Source: Stenotrophomonas bentonitica (GTDB lineage Bacteria > Pseudomonadota > Gammaproteobacteria > Xanthomonadales > Xanthomonadaceae). Taken from it: 64,000 nucleotides of DNA. The translations under genes and the position numbers were made by a program. Positions 17,390-25,486 of the stretch are shown here, piece after piece (positions within the stretch are counted from its first letter, which is position 1; each line of letters opens with the position of its first letter). The DNA lies in NCBI RefSeq assembly GCF_013185915.1, contig NZ_JAAZUH010000002.1, positions 372,001-436,000 of the forward strand, written 5' to 3'. Below the pieces are notes generated by a model. That model saw only the letters and a list, made by a program, of their open reading frames with translations, did not search any database and was not told the origin of the DNA.

Positions 17390-18250
17390 ATGGAAATTAT
17401 CCGCGCATTAAAATCATTCATCCTGAAATCTAAGTTCATAAGGAGGCTCGCGTTTATTATTTCTTTGCGTCATTATTTTGAGCCGCGATTGCTTGAAGTC
17501 GTTGTTGATGGAAATATGAGAGAGGCCGCGTTGTACTTGTCAGCCAAGCCGGAAGAGGCGGCGAATGTATTTGGCTGCGCCTATCTCTATAACTCGCACT
17601 TCAATAACGAAAGGTCGGATATCCTTAAGATGTCGGCATCGTTCGTTGAAAATTTTGATGAAATACGAGTTGCATTTATTGAGAATGCCGTGAATAACCG
17701 TGATGTAGATACATCAATTGAACTGGTTAATTCGGGTGTTTTGGATGGGTGTGGGGACATTGAGCAACTTCTTGTTGAATTGTGCGAAGCCTACAGTTGT
17801 TGTCCGGAGATGGAACATCTGGTTGCAACCATCATTCATCGGAGTAGGTCTGTGGATTGTGCAGTGGTACTTCACCAACTGAACTATTTTCCATTGCTTT
17901 CACGCCGCCATGGATTAAGGGGAAGGGGCGTACATTCCGCTCTTCGTATCATGCATAAGAATGGGTGCAAATTCGGTGGTGGATCGCCCGTAAATCCAAA
18001 ATCATTTTTCTATAGTTTTAACTACAGTCACGGTCTGATTTCGGACTTGATCGAATGGGGTGTTTGTGTGGAACGTCCATCACGCGACTGCAATGATGAT
18101 GAGAGCAACGATGATGTTCGGTATATCAATTCGGAAATCGATGAAGGCGAACGCCGTATCGCCGAGCGTGACGCTGCAAATATCACCCAAGCACTTGCCG
18201 ATGCCGGCCTGACTCAAGATGACGCCCCTAAGCCGAAAAGAAGGATGTGA
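17390..18250 (+). CDS. Cassette protein with basic C-terminal tail (paralogue B)
   Basis: 286 aa, paralogue of the 16390 protein. Aligned blocks include VVDGNMREAALYLS, ENAVNNRDVDTSIELVNSGVL and the end NITQALADAG... PKPKRRM. ATG 17390 follows AGGGG. Its TGA overlaps the umuC ATG by one base (TGATG), so umuC translation is probably coupled to this gene and transcribed from this gene's promoter. Function unknown. Confidence 0.75.
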   Translation: MEIIRALKSFILKSKFIRRLAFIISLRHYFEPRLLEVVVDGNMREAALYLSAKPEEAANVFGCAYLYNSHFNNERSDILKMSASFVENFDEIRVAFIENAVNNRDVDTSIELVNSGVLDGCGDIEQLLVELCEAYSCCPEMEHLVATIIHRSRSVDCAVVLHQLNYFPLLSRRHGLRGRGVHSALRIMHKNGCKFGGGSPVNPKSFFYSFNYSHGLISDLIEWGVCVERPSRDCNDDESNDDVRYINSEIDEGERRIAERDAANITQALADAGLTQDDAPKPKRRM

Positions 18251-19512
18251 TGTCTGTTGCGCAACCATTGATCGGCTTGGTGGATGGGAACAACTTCTAC
18301 TGTTCCGTTGAGCGCGTATTTGACCCCAAGTTGCGCGGTGTTCCTGTCGTTGTGATGTCCAACAACGATGGGTGCGCCATTGCCCGCAGTGAGGAAGCCA
18401 AAGCGCTGGGCGTGACCATGGGACAACCCATCCATCAAATCCCGGCACACATCCGCAAGCAAATCGCGTTTCGCTCACCCAACTTTGCCTTGTATGGCGA
18501 CATCTCCGGACGCATTGCCACGATCCTGACCGACCTGTTTCCACAGGTGGAGGTGTACTCGATCGATGAGAGCTTCGTGTCCTTTGACGGGATCCGCGCC
18601 CAGGAGAGGCGGGCGGTTGCCATTGAAGCGCGTGCGCGGATCCTGCAATGGGTGGGGGTGCCGTGTTGTGTGGGAATTGGACCCACCAAAACGTTGGCAA
18701 AAATGGCGAACAAGATTGCCAAGCGCACACCGCATGGGGTCTGGAACGTTCGCCGCAAAGACCTGGGCGCGTTCCCCATCGGTGACGTGTGGGGCGTTGG
18801 GAGGAAGTTTGCTGCGCGCCTTACGGCCGAAGGGATCCACACAGCAGCGGATCTCATCTCCGCCGATCCGCGAGCCATCCAGGACCGCTACGGGGTGGTG
18901 TTGGTGCGCACGCAAACCGAACTCAATGGCGTGCGATGCGCCGAGCTGCAGGACGAAGAGCCCGAACGACAGCAGATCGTGGTGTCCCGCTCATTCGGCA
19001 GTGAAATCCGCAGCCACGACGACCTGGCACAAGCGGTGGCCACCTTCGCTCAGCGTGCCGCCGAGAAGTTGCGCGCCCGCCATCTCAAAGCGCACGGGGT
19101 GTGGGTGTTCTTCCACACCAATCCGTTTGGGAACACCCCCCAATACCACCCGTCTCGCACAGTCCGCCTGGTTGCGCCGACATCCGACACACGAACTATT
19201 TTGGGAGCAGTTCAGGCAGCAACGGCAGCGATGTACCGCCCCAACGTTGCGTGGAAGAAGGCCGGGGTAGGGCTGGTGGATCTCAGCGCCGAACACATCC
19301 AGCAAGCGGACCTGTTCGCCCCAGTGCGCAACCCCAAAAACGAAGCCTTGATGAAGGTACTGGACGCGGCCAACCACAAATTTGGGCGCGGCAGCGTGTC
19401 CTTCGCGTCGTCCAGTGCAGCGCCGGACAGTACCCCCGCATGGGCCATGCGGCAGGAGCATCTGTCGCGTTCCTTTACGACACGTTGGAGTGAGATACTG
19501 GTTGCCCAATGA
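18250..19512 (+). CDS. umuC: UmuC-like Y-family DNA polymerase
   Basis: 420 aa, about the length of E. coli UmuC. N-terminal catalytic motif LVDGNNFYCSVERVFDP and palm motif YSIDESFVSFDG hold the metal-binding acidic residues. Helix-hairpin-helix region (IGPTKTLAKMANKIAK, DVWGVGRKFAARL) around 140-200, little-finger domain, and a C-terminal MRQEHLSRSFTTRW segment typical of UmuC. With cleaved UmuD it copies damaged DNA. Plasmid-borne umuDC is common, but here two cassette genes lie between umuD and umuC. Confidence 0.95.
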   Translation: MSVAQPLIGLVDGNNFYCSVERVFDPKLRGVPVVVMSNNDGCAIARSEEAKALGVTMGQPIHQIPAHIRKQIAFRSPNFALYGDISGRIATILTDLFPQVEVYSIDESFVSFDGIRAQERRAVAIEARARILQWVGVPCCVGIGPTKTLAKMANKIAKRTPHGVWNVRRKDLGAFPIGDVWGVGRKFAARLTAEGIHTAADLISADPRAIQDRYGVVLVRTQTELNGVRCAELQDEEPERQQIVVSRSFGSEIRSHDDLAQAVATFAQRAAEKLRARHLKAHGVWVFFHTNPFGNTPQYHPSRTVRLVAPTSDTRTILGAVQAATAAMYRPNVAWKKAGVGLVDLSAEHIQQADLFAPVRNPKNEALMKVLDAANHKFGRGSVSFASSSAAPDSTPAWAMRQEHLSRSFTTRWSEILVAQ

Positions 19513-19584
19513 GGTGGCACCAACCCTCATGATGTCTGGCTTACAGATGTAGGCAGGCGCGAACGACCACGACAGGGGCTTTTC

Positions 19585-20400
19585 ATGAAATGGATTTTCG
19601 GTGTTGCAGCAATGGCCGCGTGTGCCAATCTTTGGGCGAGTGTATCTCCGCTTGCTTCGCCATGCGTGTTGACTGTTGGGGCCGTGGTTGGGACGCATCC
19701 CACATTGGAAGTTGCCGCACTGCTGGAGGCGGCGCCGACGAAGGATGAATTCCAGACATCGGAGCAACACGCAGCGAACGTAAAGGCATTTCTTGCAACT
19801 CTCCCGGCACAAGTGCAGGGCGGGCAATTGTGTGTATCGCCAATCGCCGACCAAAAGTTTTTCGACTACGACGCCGATGCCCAAGTTTTGTGGGCCAATG
19901 TGGAAGCTGCCTCCGGCACCCGCATTTTCCGTACGGCTCATGGGCGGATCACTGTGAGGGATGTTGTCTCCGATGAATGGGACAGCGTGGTTTCCGACCG
20001 AGTGATGACCAATGCTTTGGGTGTCAGCGTGGATGGGTTACATGCCACTGGAAAAGCAGCATCCGTTGGCTTCACCAGCGAGCAGATGGACGCATTTCAC
20101 CGAAAGCTTCCTTACCACCGCTTCAAAAGCGCGTATGGGTCAAAGGCAATGTCCGTGCTCATGGATCCGAACCAGGCGCGAGACGTAAAGCCACACGCAA
20201 TGTTGGTGTTCCAGTACAGGCTGCGAAGCCCATATCTGGCTCAAGGAACCGATGTTCATGCCGCTATGATGGACAGCCCTGGGAGCTTTGCCATTGAGAA
20301 ATCGGTGGTGCTGGGTGACCTGATTGCCGTCGGCATTGTGGATGGCCGGACGGGTGAAGTTCTCGCCGTGACGCGGAATGAGGCAGATCCAGCACTTTAA
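19585..20400 (+). CDS. Exported protein, paralogue of the 11286 gene
   Basis: 271 aa, signal peptide (MKWIFGVAAMAACANLWAS), start behind AGGGGC. Shares the PTKDEFQTSEQHAAN, GGQLCVSP and DYDADAQVLWANVEA blocks with the protein at 11286 but lacks that protein's Ser/Asn-rich tail. It follows umuC by 72 bases on the same strand and may be co-transcribed. No known family recognised; probably periplasmic. Confidence 0.6.
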   Translation: MKWIFGVAAMAACANLWASVSPLASPCVLTVGAVVGTHPTLEVAALLEAAPTKDEFQTSEQHAANVKAFLATLPAQVQGGQLCVSPIADQKFFDYDADAQVLWANVEAASGTRIFRTAHGRITVRDVVSDEWDSVVSDRVMTNALGVSVDGLHATGKAASVGFTSEQMDAFHRKLPYHRFKSAYGSKAMSVLMDPNQARDVKPHAMLVFQYRLRSPYLAQGTDVHAAMMDSPGSFAIEKSVVLGDLIAVGIVDGRTGEVLAVTRNEADPAL

Positions 20401-20810
20401 CTTTGGGTTGTCGAGCTGCTTTGTAGGTCATCAGAGCAACAGTCCAATGCGTCCATTGGGCTGCTTGCCAGTGCCGATAGTTTTCCAATCAACCAATGAT
20501 TTTTCCGATTTCTTTGACTATCTTAAGTATGATTTTGAGATTTTCAACGGGTCCGTAAATTGCCATTACTGAGATGAGAATTAGAGTTGAGTATAGGTCC
20601 ATAACTATTTTTCCTTGTAAAGTTATGGTTGCACGGTCATTTCCTTGTGTGGGTGTGAGTGCGGATTGAATTCTACGCTGAAAGTTATAATTAACAACTG
20701 GCGATGTGTGGCAAGTCCAAGTGAAGCCACTGCACTCCCTTGAAGTGCGTATGTCGCAAGCAAGGGTGCAATTCTAAAATTGAAAATAATTCGTAAGGGG
20801 GAGGTGTGGC
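20401..20810. other. Intergenic region, no gene seen
   Basis: 410 bases without a convincing coding frame. One hairpin is visible near 20440-20463 (CCAATG/CATTGG core, flanked by CAG/CTG) but without a T-run. The right end supplies AGGGGGAGG for the gene at 20811. No cassette promoter box was found. Confidence 0.4.
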
Positions 20811-22232
20811 ATGATGACCATCGATGATATTGCCAATCAGTTTAAGGAATATATCGAGAATGGCGGCAGCAGTGCGCGTCGAGATATGCAAACTGTATCT
20901 CAGATGATCGATTCAGGCGAGCTAACACAAGATGATGTTCTTTTGCGTGAGAATTTCGTTGAGCGATATGTGTGGCTTATTTGCAAATCGAGAAATATCT
21001 TCTTGTCGTGGGCGAACTCCGATAATGGGCGGCCGGTACTCAATCAAAACGCGGGTATCATTGGGATGGTTGACCCGGAAAATGGAAACATTGTGGCGTT
21101 CACGATGCGTCACTCTGAACTAGCTGAAATTGAAGTCGATATACCGAAGAAAGGGAGGTACGCCGTCATTTCATATGAGGATTTTTCAGTTTGCCTGTAC
21201 AAGTCGTACGAGGACTATCTGGAAAAATGGAATGAAGAGCATGGTGCCCCATCTGAGTATACGGACGATGCGCCATCGATGGCAGAAGAGCTAATTTCCA
21301 AGTTTTCAGAGTTCAAAAAGCAACTGCAAAACGCGGAAGATGGCAATGATGATCGTGCGTTTTCTTTTATGGAGCGCATGAAAGCCAGCGCAGACTCATA
21401 CAGACGTCCGAACACAATAAGAGAGGCGCGAATTCAAGCTGGGTCAGTGTTCGCTGAGTCAGACGATAAGTTGCTAGAAGCTGTTGTAAAGGGTATCTAT
21501 CAAAGTCGTCACGTTGACATAGATCCGAACGATCTTCGACGCTGTGCTATTGCTGCCATCTGCGCTGGACGGGATTTGCTTTACAAACAAAATGGACGAG
21601 TGGTAGATGACTCAAATCCATTCTCAAATGTGGCCGCTTCTAAGTCCCCGGAAGGCATCATCCATTCGTTTGCAATGAGCAATCATGTTGTTTTCTTTGG
21701 AGACGAGCCACTGGAAGAAGATGAGCGTCTGACGTTCGATTTGGACTACGTTCCACTTTCAATCCATTACGTTGACGCACGCACGCGAACTGTTAAAGAA
21801 ATCACCCAGGAAGGCGAGCCGAAGAGTAAATGCCAAGATTTTCCGCGCCTGTTGGATCTAATCAATAATATTGGTCACGATCAACTTGGTGTTGTTGCAA
21901 ACAATTTGGCTGTGATCGATGGAATAGCCAACGAGCAGCTGCCACAAGCCTTGGAGCTGGCGCTGTCAGTCGCAAAAATTGGATTTAAAGGCGGGCAGCT
22001 GGACGCCGTAAACGCCTATATCCGCGTGCGCTATGCAATGCGACTCAGTGGAAATCAAGACTGGTCTGTTGCCACCAGTGGCCGCGTTGTCACCGGACGC
22101 AACGCTGCCATCATTCTCAACTGTGATGCCGGGGCGGGGCACATCTATGCTGACGATGATGTGTACATGGCATCTATCAGTCAAATTTTCTTTATAGGCA
22201 AGGATGGCATCAGTCGATTTGTACGTAATTGA
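20811..22232 (+). CDS. Large cytoplasmic protein, unknown
   Basis: 473 aa, start ATGATG behind AGGGGGAGG. No signal peptide or membrane segment, no RRKM-type tail (ends GISRFVRN). Residues 120-190 are acidic (EEHGAPSEYTDDAPS). More AT-rich than the umu region. No family recognised. Closed by a strong terminator. Confidence 0.6.
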   Translation: MMTIDDIANQFKEYIENGGSSARRDMQTVSQMIDSGELTQDDVLLRENFVERYVWLICKSRNIFLSWANSDNGRPVLNQNAGIIGMVDPENGNIVAFTMRHSELAEIEVDIPKKGRYAVISYEDFSVCLYKSYEDYLEKWNEEHGAPSEYTDDAPSMAEELISKFSEFKKQLQNAEDGNDDRAFSFMERMKASADSYRRPNTIREARIQAGSVFAESDDKLLEAVVKGIYQSRHVDIDPNDLRRCAIAAICAGRDLLYKQNGRVVDDSNPFSNVAASKSPEGIIHSFAMSNHVVFFGDEPLEEDERLTFDLDYVPLSIHYVDARTRTVKEITQEGEPKSKCQDFPRLLDLINNIGHDQLGVVANNLAVIDGIANEQLPQALELALSVAKIGFKGGQLDAVNAYIRVRYAMRLSGNQDWSVATSGRVVTGRNAAIILNCDAGAGHIYADDDVYMASISQIFFIGKDGISRFVRN

Positions 22233-22272
22233 TATTGAACGTAATCGTCAGTGAATCGAAGTGTGTAAAAAC

Positions 22273-22296
22273 AAGCCCGCGAAAGCGGGCTTTTTT
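22273..22296 (+). terminator. Intrinsic terminator
   Basis: AAGCCCGC-gaaa-GCGGGCTT followed by a T-run. Confidence 0.9.
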
Positions 22297-22300
22297 ATTT

Positions 22301-22367
22301 GGATTGTATCCCACTCTTAAAGTGGCTTGGGGCTTGTTACTGCAAAGTACAACAAAAGGTATTGACA
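22301..22367 (+). repeat. Upstream promoter repeat, copy 1 of 3
   Basis: About 67 bases (containing CCACTCTTAAAG, GGCTTGGGGCTTG and AAAGGTATTGACA) closely related to 29142-29209 and, more loosely, to 35993-36060. Each copy lies between a terminator and a cassette promoter and runs into its TTGACA. Confidence 0.75.
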
Positions 22368-22405
22368 ATATTGGCTTCCGTGGTTGTGTGGATATATCGC
22401 AACCA
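22362..22405 (+). promoter_or_regulatory. Cassette-type promoter with inverted repeat
   Basis: TTGACA 22362-22367. Inverted repeat TGGTTG (22381-22386)/CAACCA (22400-22405). AAGGGGG follows, four bases before an ATG at 22419. Confidence 0.75.
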
Positions 22406-22429
22406 GAAAGGGGGTTTTATGGAAAATCG

Positions 22430-23530
22430 ATGGGTGTGTACTGCGCGCGGGAAGCATATCTGCGAAAAAGCCTTGAGGACTTCACAAAGATCGTTTCAGT
22501 CTGCGTCAACATCAACTATCACTTGGGGGGCAGCGTCACAGACCAGGGGCACAAAAACACAACTTTGTTGCACGAGTGCATCAAAGATGGCGCGTACGAT
22601 TTTGCAAAAGTGCTGATTGTGCACGGTGCGGATCCCAGCATTGGGGTTAGCCGTTCGTGGGAACTGACGGAATACGAAGCCAAGCATGCAAGTCCCCTTC
22701 ATTCGGCAGTGCAGGATGAACGAATTGAACTTGTGCAGTTGCTGCTTGACGCAGGAGCTGACCACAGTGCAGTTGATGGAGACGGGTACACGCCGCTGTG
22801 TGTGGCAGTGAGAAACGACAAAATTGCTATTGCCAGGACTCTATTGGCAGGGGGAGCCAATCCCAGTCAAGTGCATGACACCGTGAAATGTCCGCTTCTG
22901 TGTGCCAATTCAGCGGCTATGGCGAAGTTGCTTGTAAGTAAGGGGGCAGATGTCAACATGGTGATGGGAAATGGCTATCCTCTTTTGTCCATGTTGATCT
23001 ACGACGGAAAAGTAGCAATCGCCCGCTATATTCTCAAAGAATACCAACTCAGGTTTGATTTACGAGACAGGGATGGACAGTGGTTGGATCGACATCCGTT
23101 GATTGTTGCATACAGGGCCAATGAGTTTGATGTGTTCAAAGATTTGGTTGAATTCTCATGCCCAAACCAGCTAGGAGCATGGGGCAGTATTCAAGAGACT
23201 GTTGTTGAATTAGACTCGTACGATTACGCGAGAGTGTTGCTTAAACGAATGGTGCGACTGGGCTTAACTATTGATAGCACCTTGCTGTATTGCGCAAAGT
23301 CGCGCCGAATGCAGGAAATGCTTGTTCAATTTGGCGCCGATCCAACCATTAAAAGCCCGGAATACGGGAAAAAAACGCCAGATGAGTACATGATCTACCG
23401 GGATCGAAAATTGGTTTGGCGTGATCTGATTGAGCGGGCTCCCAGCATTGTTTCTGAACATCAGCGGAAATTACTGGCGGAAGCAGTGGGGCTGGAAGCT
23501 GAGCCTGCACCAGTCAAGCGGCGCATGTAG
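22430..23530 (+). CDS. Ankyrin-repeat protein with basic tail; likely frameshifted at its start
   Basis: 366 aa from ATG 22430. Several ankyrin repeats (NTTLLHECIKDGAYDFAKVL, ASPLHSAVQD, GYTPLCVAVRN) and the tail APVKRRM. The ATG that fits promoter and AGGGGG is at 22419, but it is out of frame; one extra A in the run at 22423-22426 would join them and give MEKSMGVYCARE. As written, translation must start at 22430, about 15 bases from the ribosome-binding site. This could be a mutation, a sequence error or slippage control. Confidence 0.7.
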   Translation: MGVYCAREAYLRKSLEDFTKIVSVCVNINYHLGGSVTDQGHKNTTLLHECIKDGAYDFAKVLIVHGADPSIGVSRSWELTEYEAKHASPLHSAVQDERIELVQLLLDAGADHSAVDGDGYTPLCVAVRNDKIAIARTLLAGGANPSQVHDTVKCPLLCANSAAMAKLLVSKGADVNMVMGNGYPLLSMLIYDGKVAIARYILKEYQLRFDLRDRDGQWLDRHPLIVAYRANEFDVFKDLVEFSCPNQLGAWGSIQETVVELDSYDYARVLLKRMVRLGLTIDSTLLYCAKSRRMQEMLVQFGADPTIKSPEYGKKTPDEYMIYRDRKLVWRDLIERAPSIVSEHQRKLLAEAVGLEAEPAPVKRRM

Positions 23531-23561
23531 ACCAAAAAATCATGATATTTGATTTTCATGC

Positions 23562-23607
23562 TTGACAATTTTGAACCCTCTGTTTGATTGGTGAAATATC
23601 AATCAAA
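23562..23607 (+). promoter_or_regulatory. Cassette-type promoter with perfect inverted repeat
   Basis: TTGACA 23562-23567, TTTGAT box 23583. Inverted repeat TTTGATTG (23583-23590)/CAATCAAA (23600-23607), then AGGGGG and ATG 23621. Confidence 0.85.
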
Positions 23608-23661
23608 TAGGGGGTTCGCAATGAATGATGATGAAACTATTACTTCAAACAGCTTCAATAT

Positions 23662-24243
23662 TTGGAGCATCGTCTTGACCTGGCAATCAAGCAAGATGAT
23701 GTGGGTGCTATCCAAAAGATGATCGGGGAAGGTCTTGATCTTAATGTGCTGAATGCCCATGGCGTTTCTTTATTGTCAGCTTCGATTTGGTATGAGTCTC
23801 GTAATATTGTGCGAGAACTCATTGCGGCCGGTGCGGATGTCAACACCCAGGACGCGGATGGCGATACGCCACTGCACATTGCTGCGCATATCAACGACAT
23901 TGAAGTAGTGAGCTTGTTGATTGATGCAGGCGCTGATATCAATCGTCAAGGCGCCTATGGGTTGACGCCACTGCACCACACAGACTGTGGAAAGTGCCAG
24001 GAGCTCCTGGTTCGGAATGGTGCAGACCCAACCATTAAAGATGAAGACGGACAATCTGTCGATGTTATGAACGCTGCACGTGTTGAGGATCGAATGTTCG
24101 GTGGTCAGAGCTACAGCCAAGCCGTGGGTACTATGAACATGTATCTGGAAGCAGATCAGCGTGCGGCTGAGCAGCGCGACGTTTTACAACAGGCCATTGA
24201 AGAATGCGTTCCCAGCAGACAATCCATGACGCGCCGAATGTAA
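23662..24243 (+). CDS. Ankyrin-repeat protein with basic tail; start disrupted by frameshift
   Basis: 193 aa from TTG 23662, the first start-like codon of the open frame, which has no ribosome-binding site. Three or four ankyrin repeats (GDTPLHIAAHIND, YGLTPLHHTDCG) and the end MTRRM. The ATG that fits the promoter is 23621 and reads only 15 or so codons in the same neighbourhood before leaving the ankyrin frame. One extra A in GAAAC at 23634-23636 would give a continuous MNDDENYYFKQLQYLEHRL. Either a pseudogene, an assembly error or a regulated shift. Confidence 0.65.
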   Translation: MEHRLDLAIKQDDVGAIQKMIGEGLDLNVLNAHGVSLLSASIWYESRNIVRELIAAGADVNTQDADGDTPLHIAAHINDIEVVSLLIDAGADINRQGAYGLTPLHHTDCGKCQELLVRNGADPTIKDEDGQSVDVMNAARVEDRMFGGQSYSQAVGTMNMYLEADQRAAEQRDVLQQAIEECVPSRQSMTRRM

Positions 24244-24264
24244 TTGATGAGCATGTTGGAATAA

Positions 24265-24290
24265 GGCCCGCTTATGCGGGCCTCTTTTTT
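24265..24290 (+). terminator. Intrinsic terminator
   Basis: GGCCCGC-ttat-GCGGGCC stem then CTTTTTT. Confidence 0.9.
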
Positions 24291-24293
24291 GTC

Positions 24294-24320
24294 TTGACAA
24301 AGTTCAAACTTCTGTTTGAT
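24294..24320 (+). promoter_or_regulatory. Cassette-type promoter
   Basis: TTGACA 24294-24299, 15-base spacer ending CTG, TTTGAT 24315-24320. The downstream inverted repeat is weak here. AAGGGGG precedes the ATG at 24355. Confidence 0.7.
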
Positions 24321-24354
24321 TGAAGTCATATAGAACATACGTAAGGGGGTATAT

Positions 24355-25353
24355 ATGACAAATTTGAAGTTGAATGAACTGCTTAGAACCGATGAATGGG
24401 ATGCTGTTTTGGATCGAGACGAAATCAAGGAATATTTTCAAACCCATGACGTGAATGAGACGTTCTATGTGAGTGGAGGTGCGAGCCAAACACTATTGAC
24501 GCCACTTGCTTATGTATCATCAAAGAGTATCAAAAATAACGTTGGTGACAACGTTCTTGATGTGATGAGGGATTTGATTGAATTGGGTGCAGACGTGAAC
24601 GCGCCAGTTCGCAAGAGTGATTACTTTGGCGACGGGTTCTTAGATGGTGACAAGGAATTGGTAGACCTTGCTAATGGTGCAGATCGCATCGAACTGTTGG
24701 TCAAAAATGGTGCCAGGGCAAAAGAGTCGCACATCCTCACTTTGTTCCGAGACGGGGCGGATGGCGCTTTCATTGCAGAAAATTATTCTGACTTGATAAA
24801 GCCCAGGCATTTCTTCTACTTAAATAACGACGATGCAAGTGCAGCAATCATAGATGAACTGGCTCTTAAAGGTTATGACTTTAATATCCAGGATGTGAAT
24901 GGTGACACCGCGCTCAGCATGGTGCAGGACATTGGTGTTGTGAAACGTCTTGTTGATGCGGGAGCTTCGGTGCGTATTCCGAACAATGATGGTGAAACAT
25001 TCTTGGATCAATGCGATGCGGGGTTTATTGAGAGAAATACATCTGCTGAGGGTGTTAAAATCATGAAAGAACTTGGCGTTGATTTGAATTCTAAAGATAT
25101 TTGTGGAGATAATACCGCCCTTCACATCATGATGATAAATGGCAACAAATTGGATGGCATTAGAAATCTGTTGGACGCCGGAGCCGATCCAACTGTCCGG
25201 AACGCAGATGACAAGCTTCCATCCCAAGTGGGTTTCACTGGGGCGGATCGCCATGAAGCCGTATTGTTGTTGGAAAGCGCGGTCACAAAGAGAAAATTGA
25301 TGGAAGAACTGGGTGAGTCGCAACAACAACCCATCATGCGGCGAAAGATGTAA
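24355..25353 (+). CDS. Ankyrin-repeat protein with RRKM tail (paralogue of 25487)
   Basis: 332 aa. Ankyrin-type units (DVMRDLIELGADVNAPV, GDTALSMVQD, NTALHIMMINGNK) with long insertions. The C-terminus KLMEELGESQ...PIMRRKM is the fullest form of the shared module. The next gene is a clear paralogue along its whole length, so the pair arose by tandem duplication including promoter and terminator. No signal peptide. Predicted protein-binding scaffold; target unknown. Confidence 0.85.
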   Translation: MTNLKLNELLRTDEWDAVLDRDEIKEYFQTHDVNETFYVSGGASQTLLTPLAYVSSKSIKNNVGDNVLDVMRDLIELGADVNAPVRKSDYFGDGFLDGDKELVDLANGADRIELLVKNGARAKESHILTLFRDGADGAFIAENYSDLIKPRHFFYLNNDDASAAIIDELALKGYDFNIQDVNGDTALSMVQDIGVVKRLVDAGASVRIPNNDGETFLDQCDAGFIERNTSAEGVKIMKELGVDLNSKDICGDNTALHIMMINGNKLDGIRNLLDAGADPTVRNADDKLPSQVGFTGADRHEAVLLLESAVTKRKLMEELGESQQQPIMRRKM

Positions 25354-25371
25354 GAAAAATCTTGCTGATCT

Positions 25372-25397
25372 AAGGCCCGCTCAAGCGGGCCTTTTTT
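25372..25397 (+). terminator. Intrinsic terminator
   Basis: AAGGCCCGC-tcaa-GCGGGCCTTTTTT. Confidence 0.9.
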
Positions 25398-25426
25398 CTA
25401 TCTTTCAATCCGGAACAGTTATCTCA

Positions 25427-25453
25427 TTGACAAAAGGAAGTCATCTGTTTAAT
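25427..25453 (+). promoter_or_regulatory. Cassette-type promoter, best -10 match
   Basis: TTGACA 25427-25432, exactly 15 bases, then TTTAAT 25448-25453 (5 of 6 to the sigma-70 -10). This copy supports reading the TTTGAT box of other cassettes as the -10. Inverted repeat poor. Confidence 0.7.
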
Positions 25454-25486
25454 TGATGTAAGGCCAGAGCTATAGGGGGTTTGAAA

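Noticed and set aside
20378..20572. 64-codon frame after the 19585 gene
   Set aside because: No ribosome-binding site, overlaps the preceding gene, no recognisable features.
22229..22429. N-terminal extension of the ankyrin protein starting at 22229
   Set aside because: It would run through the terminator at 22273, the repeat at 22301 and the promoter, and overlaps the previous gene.
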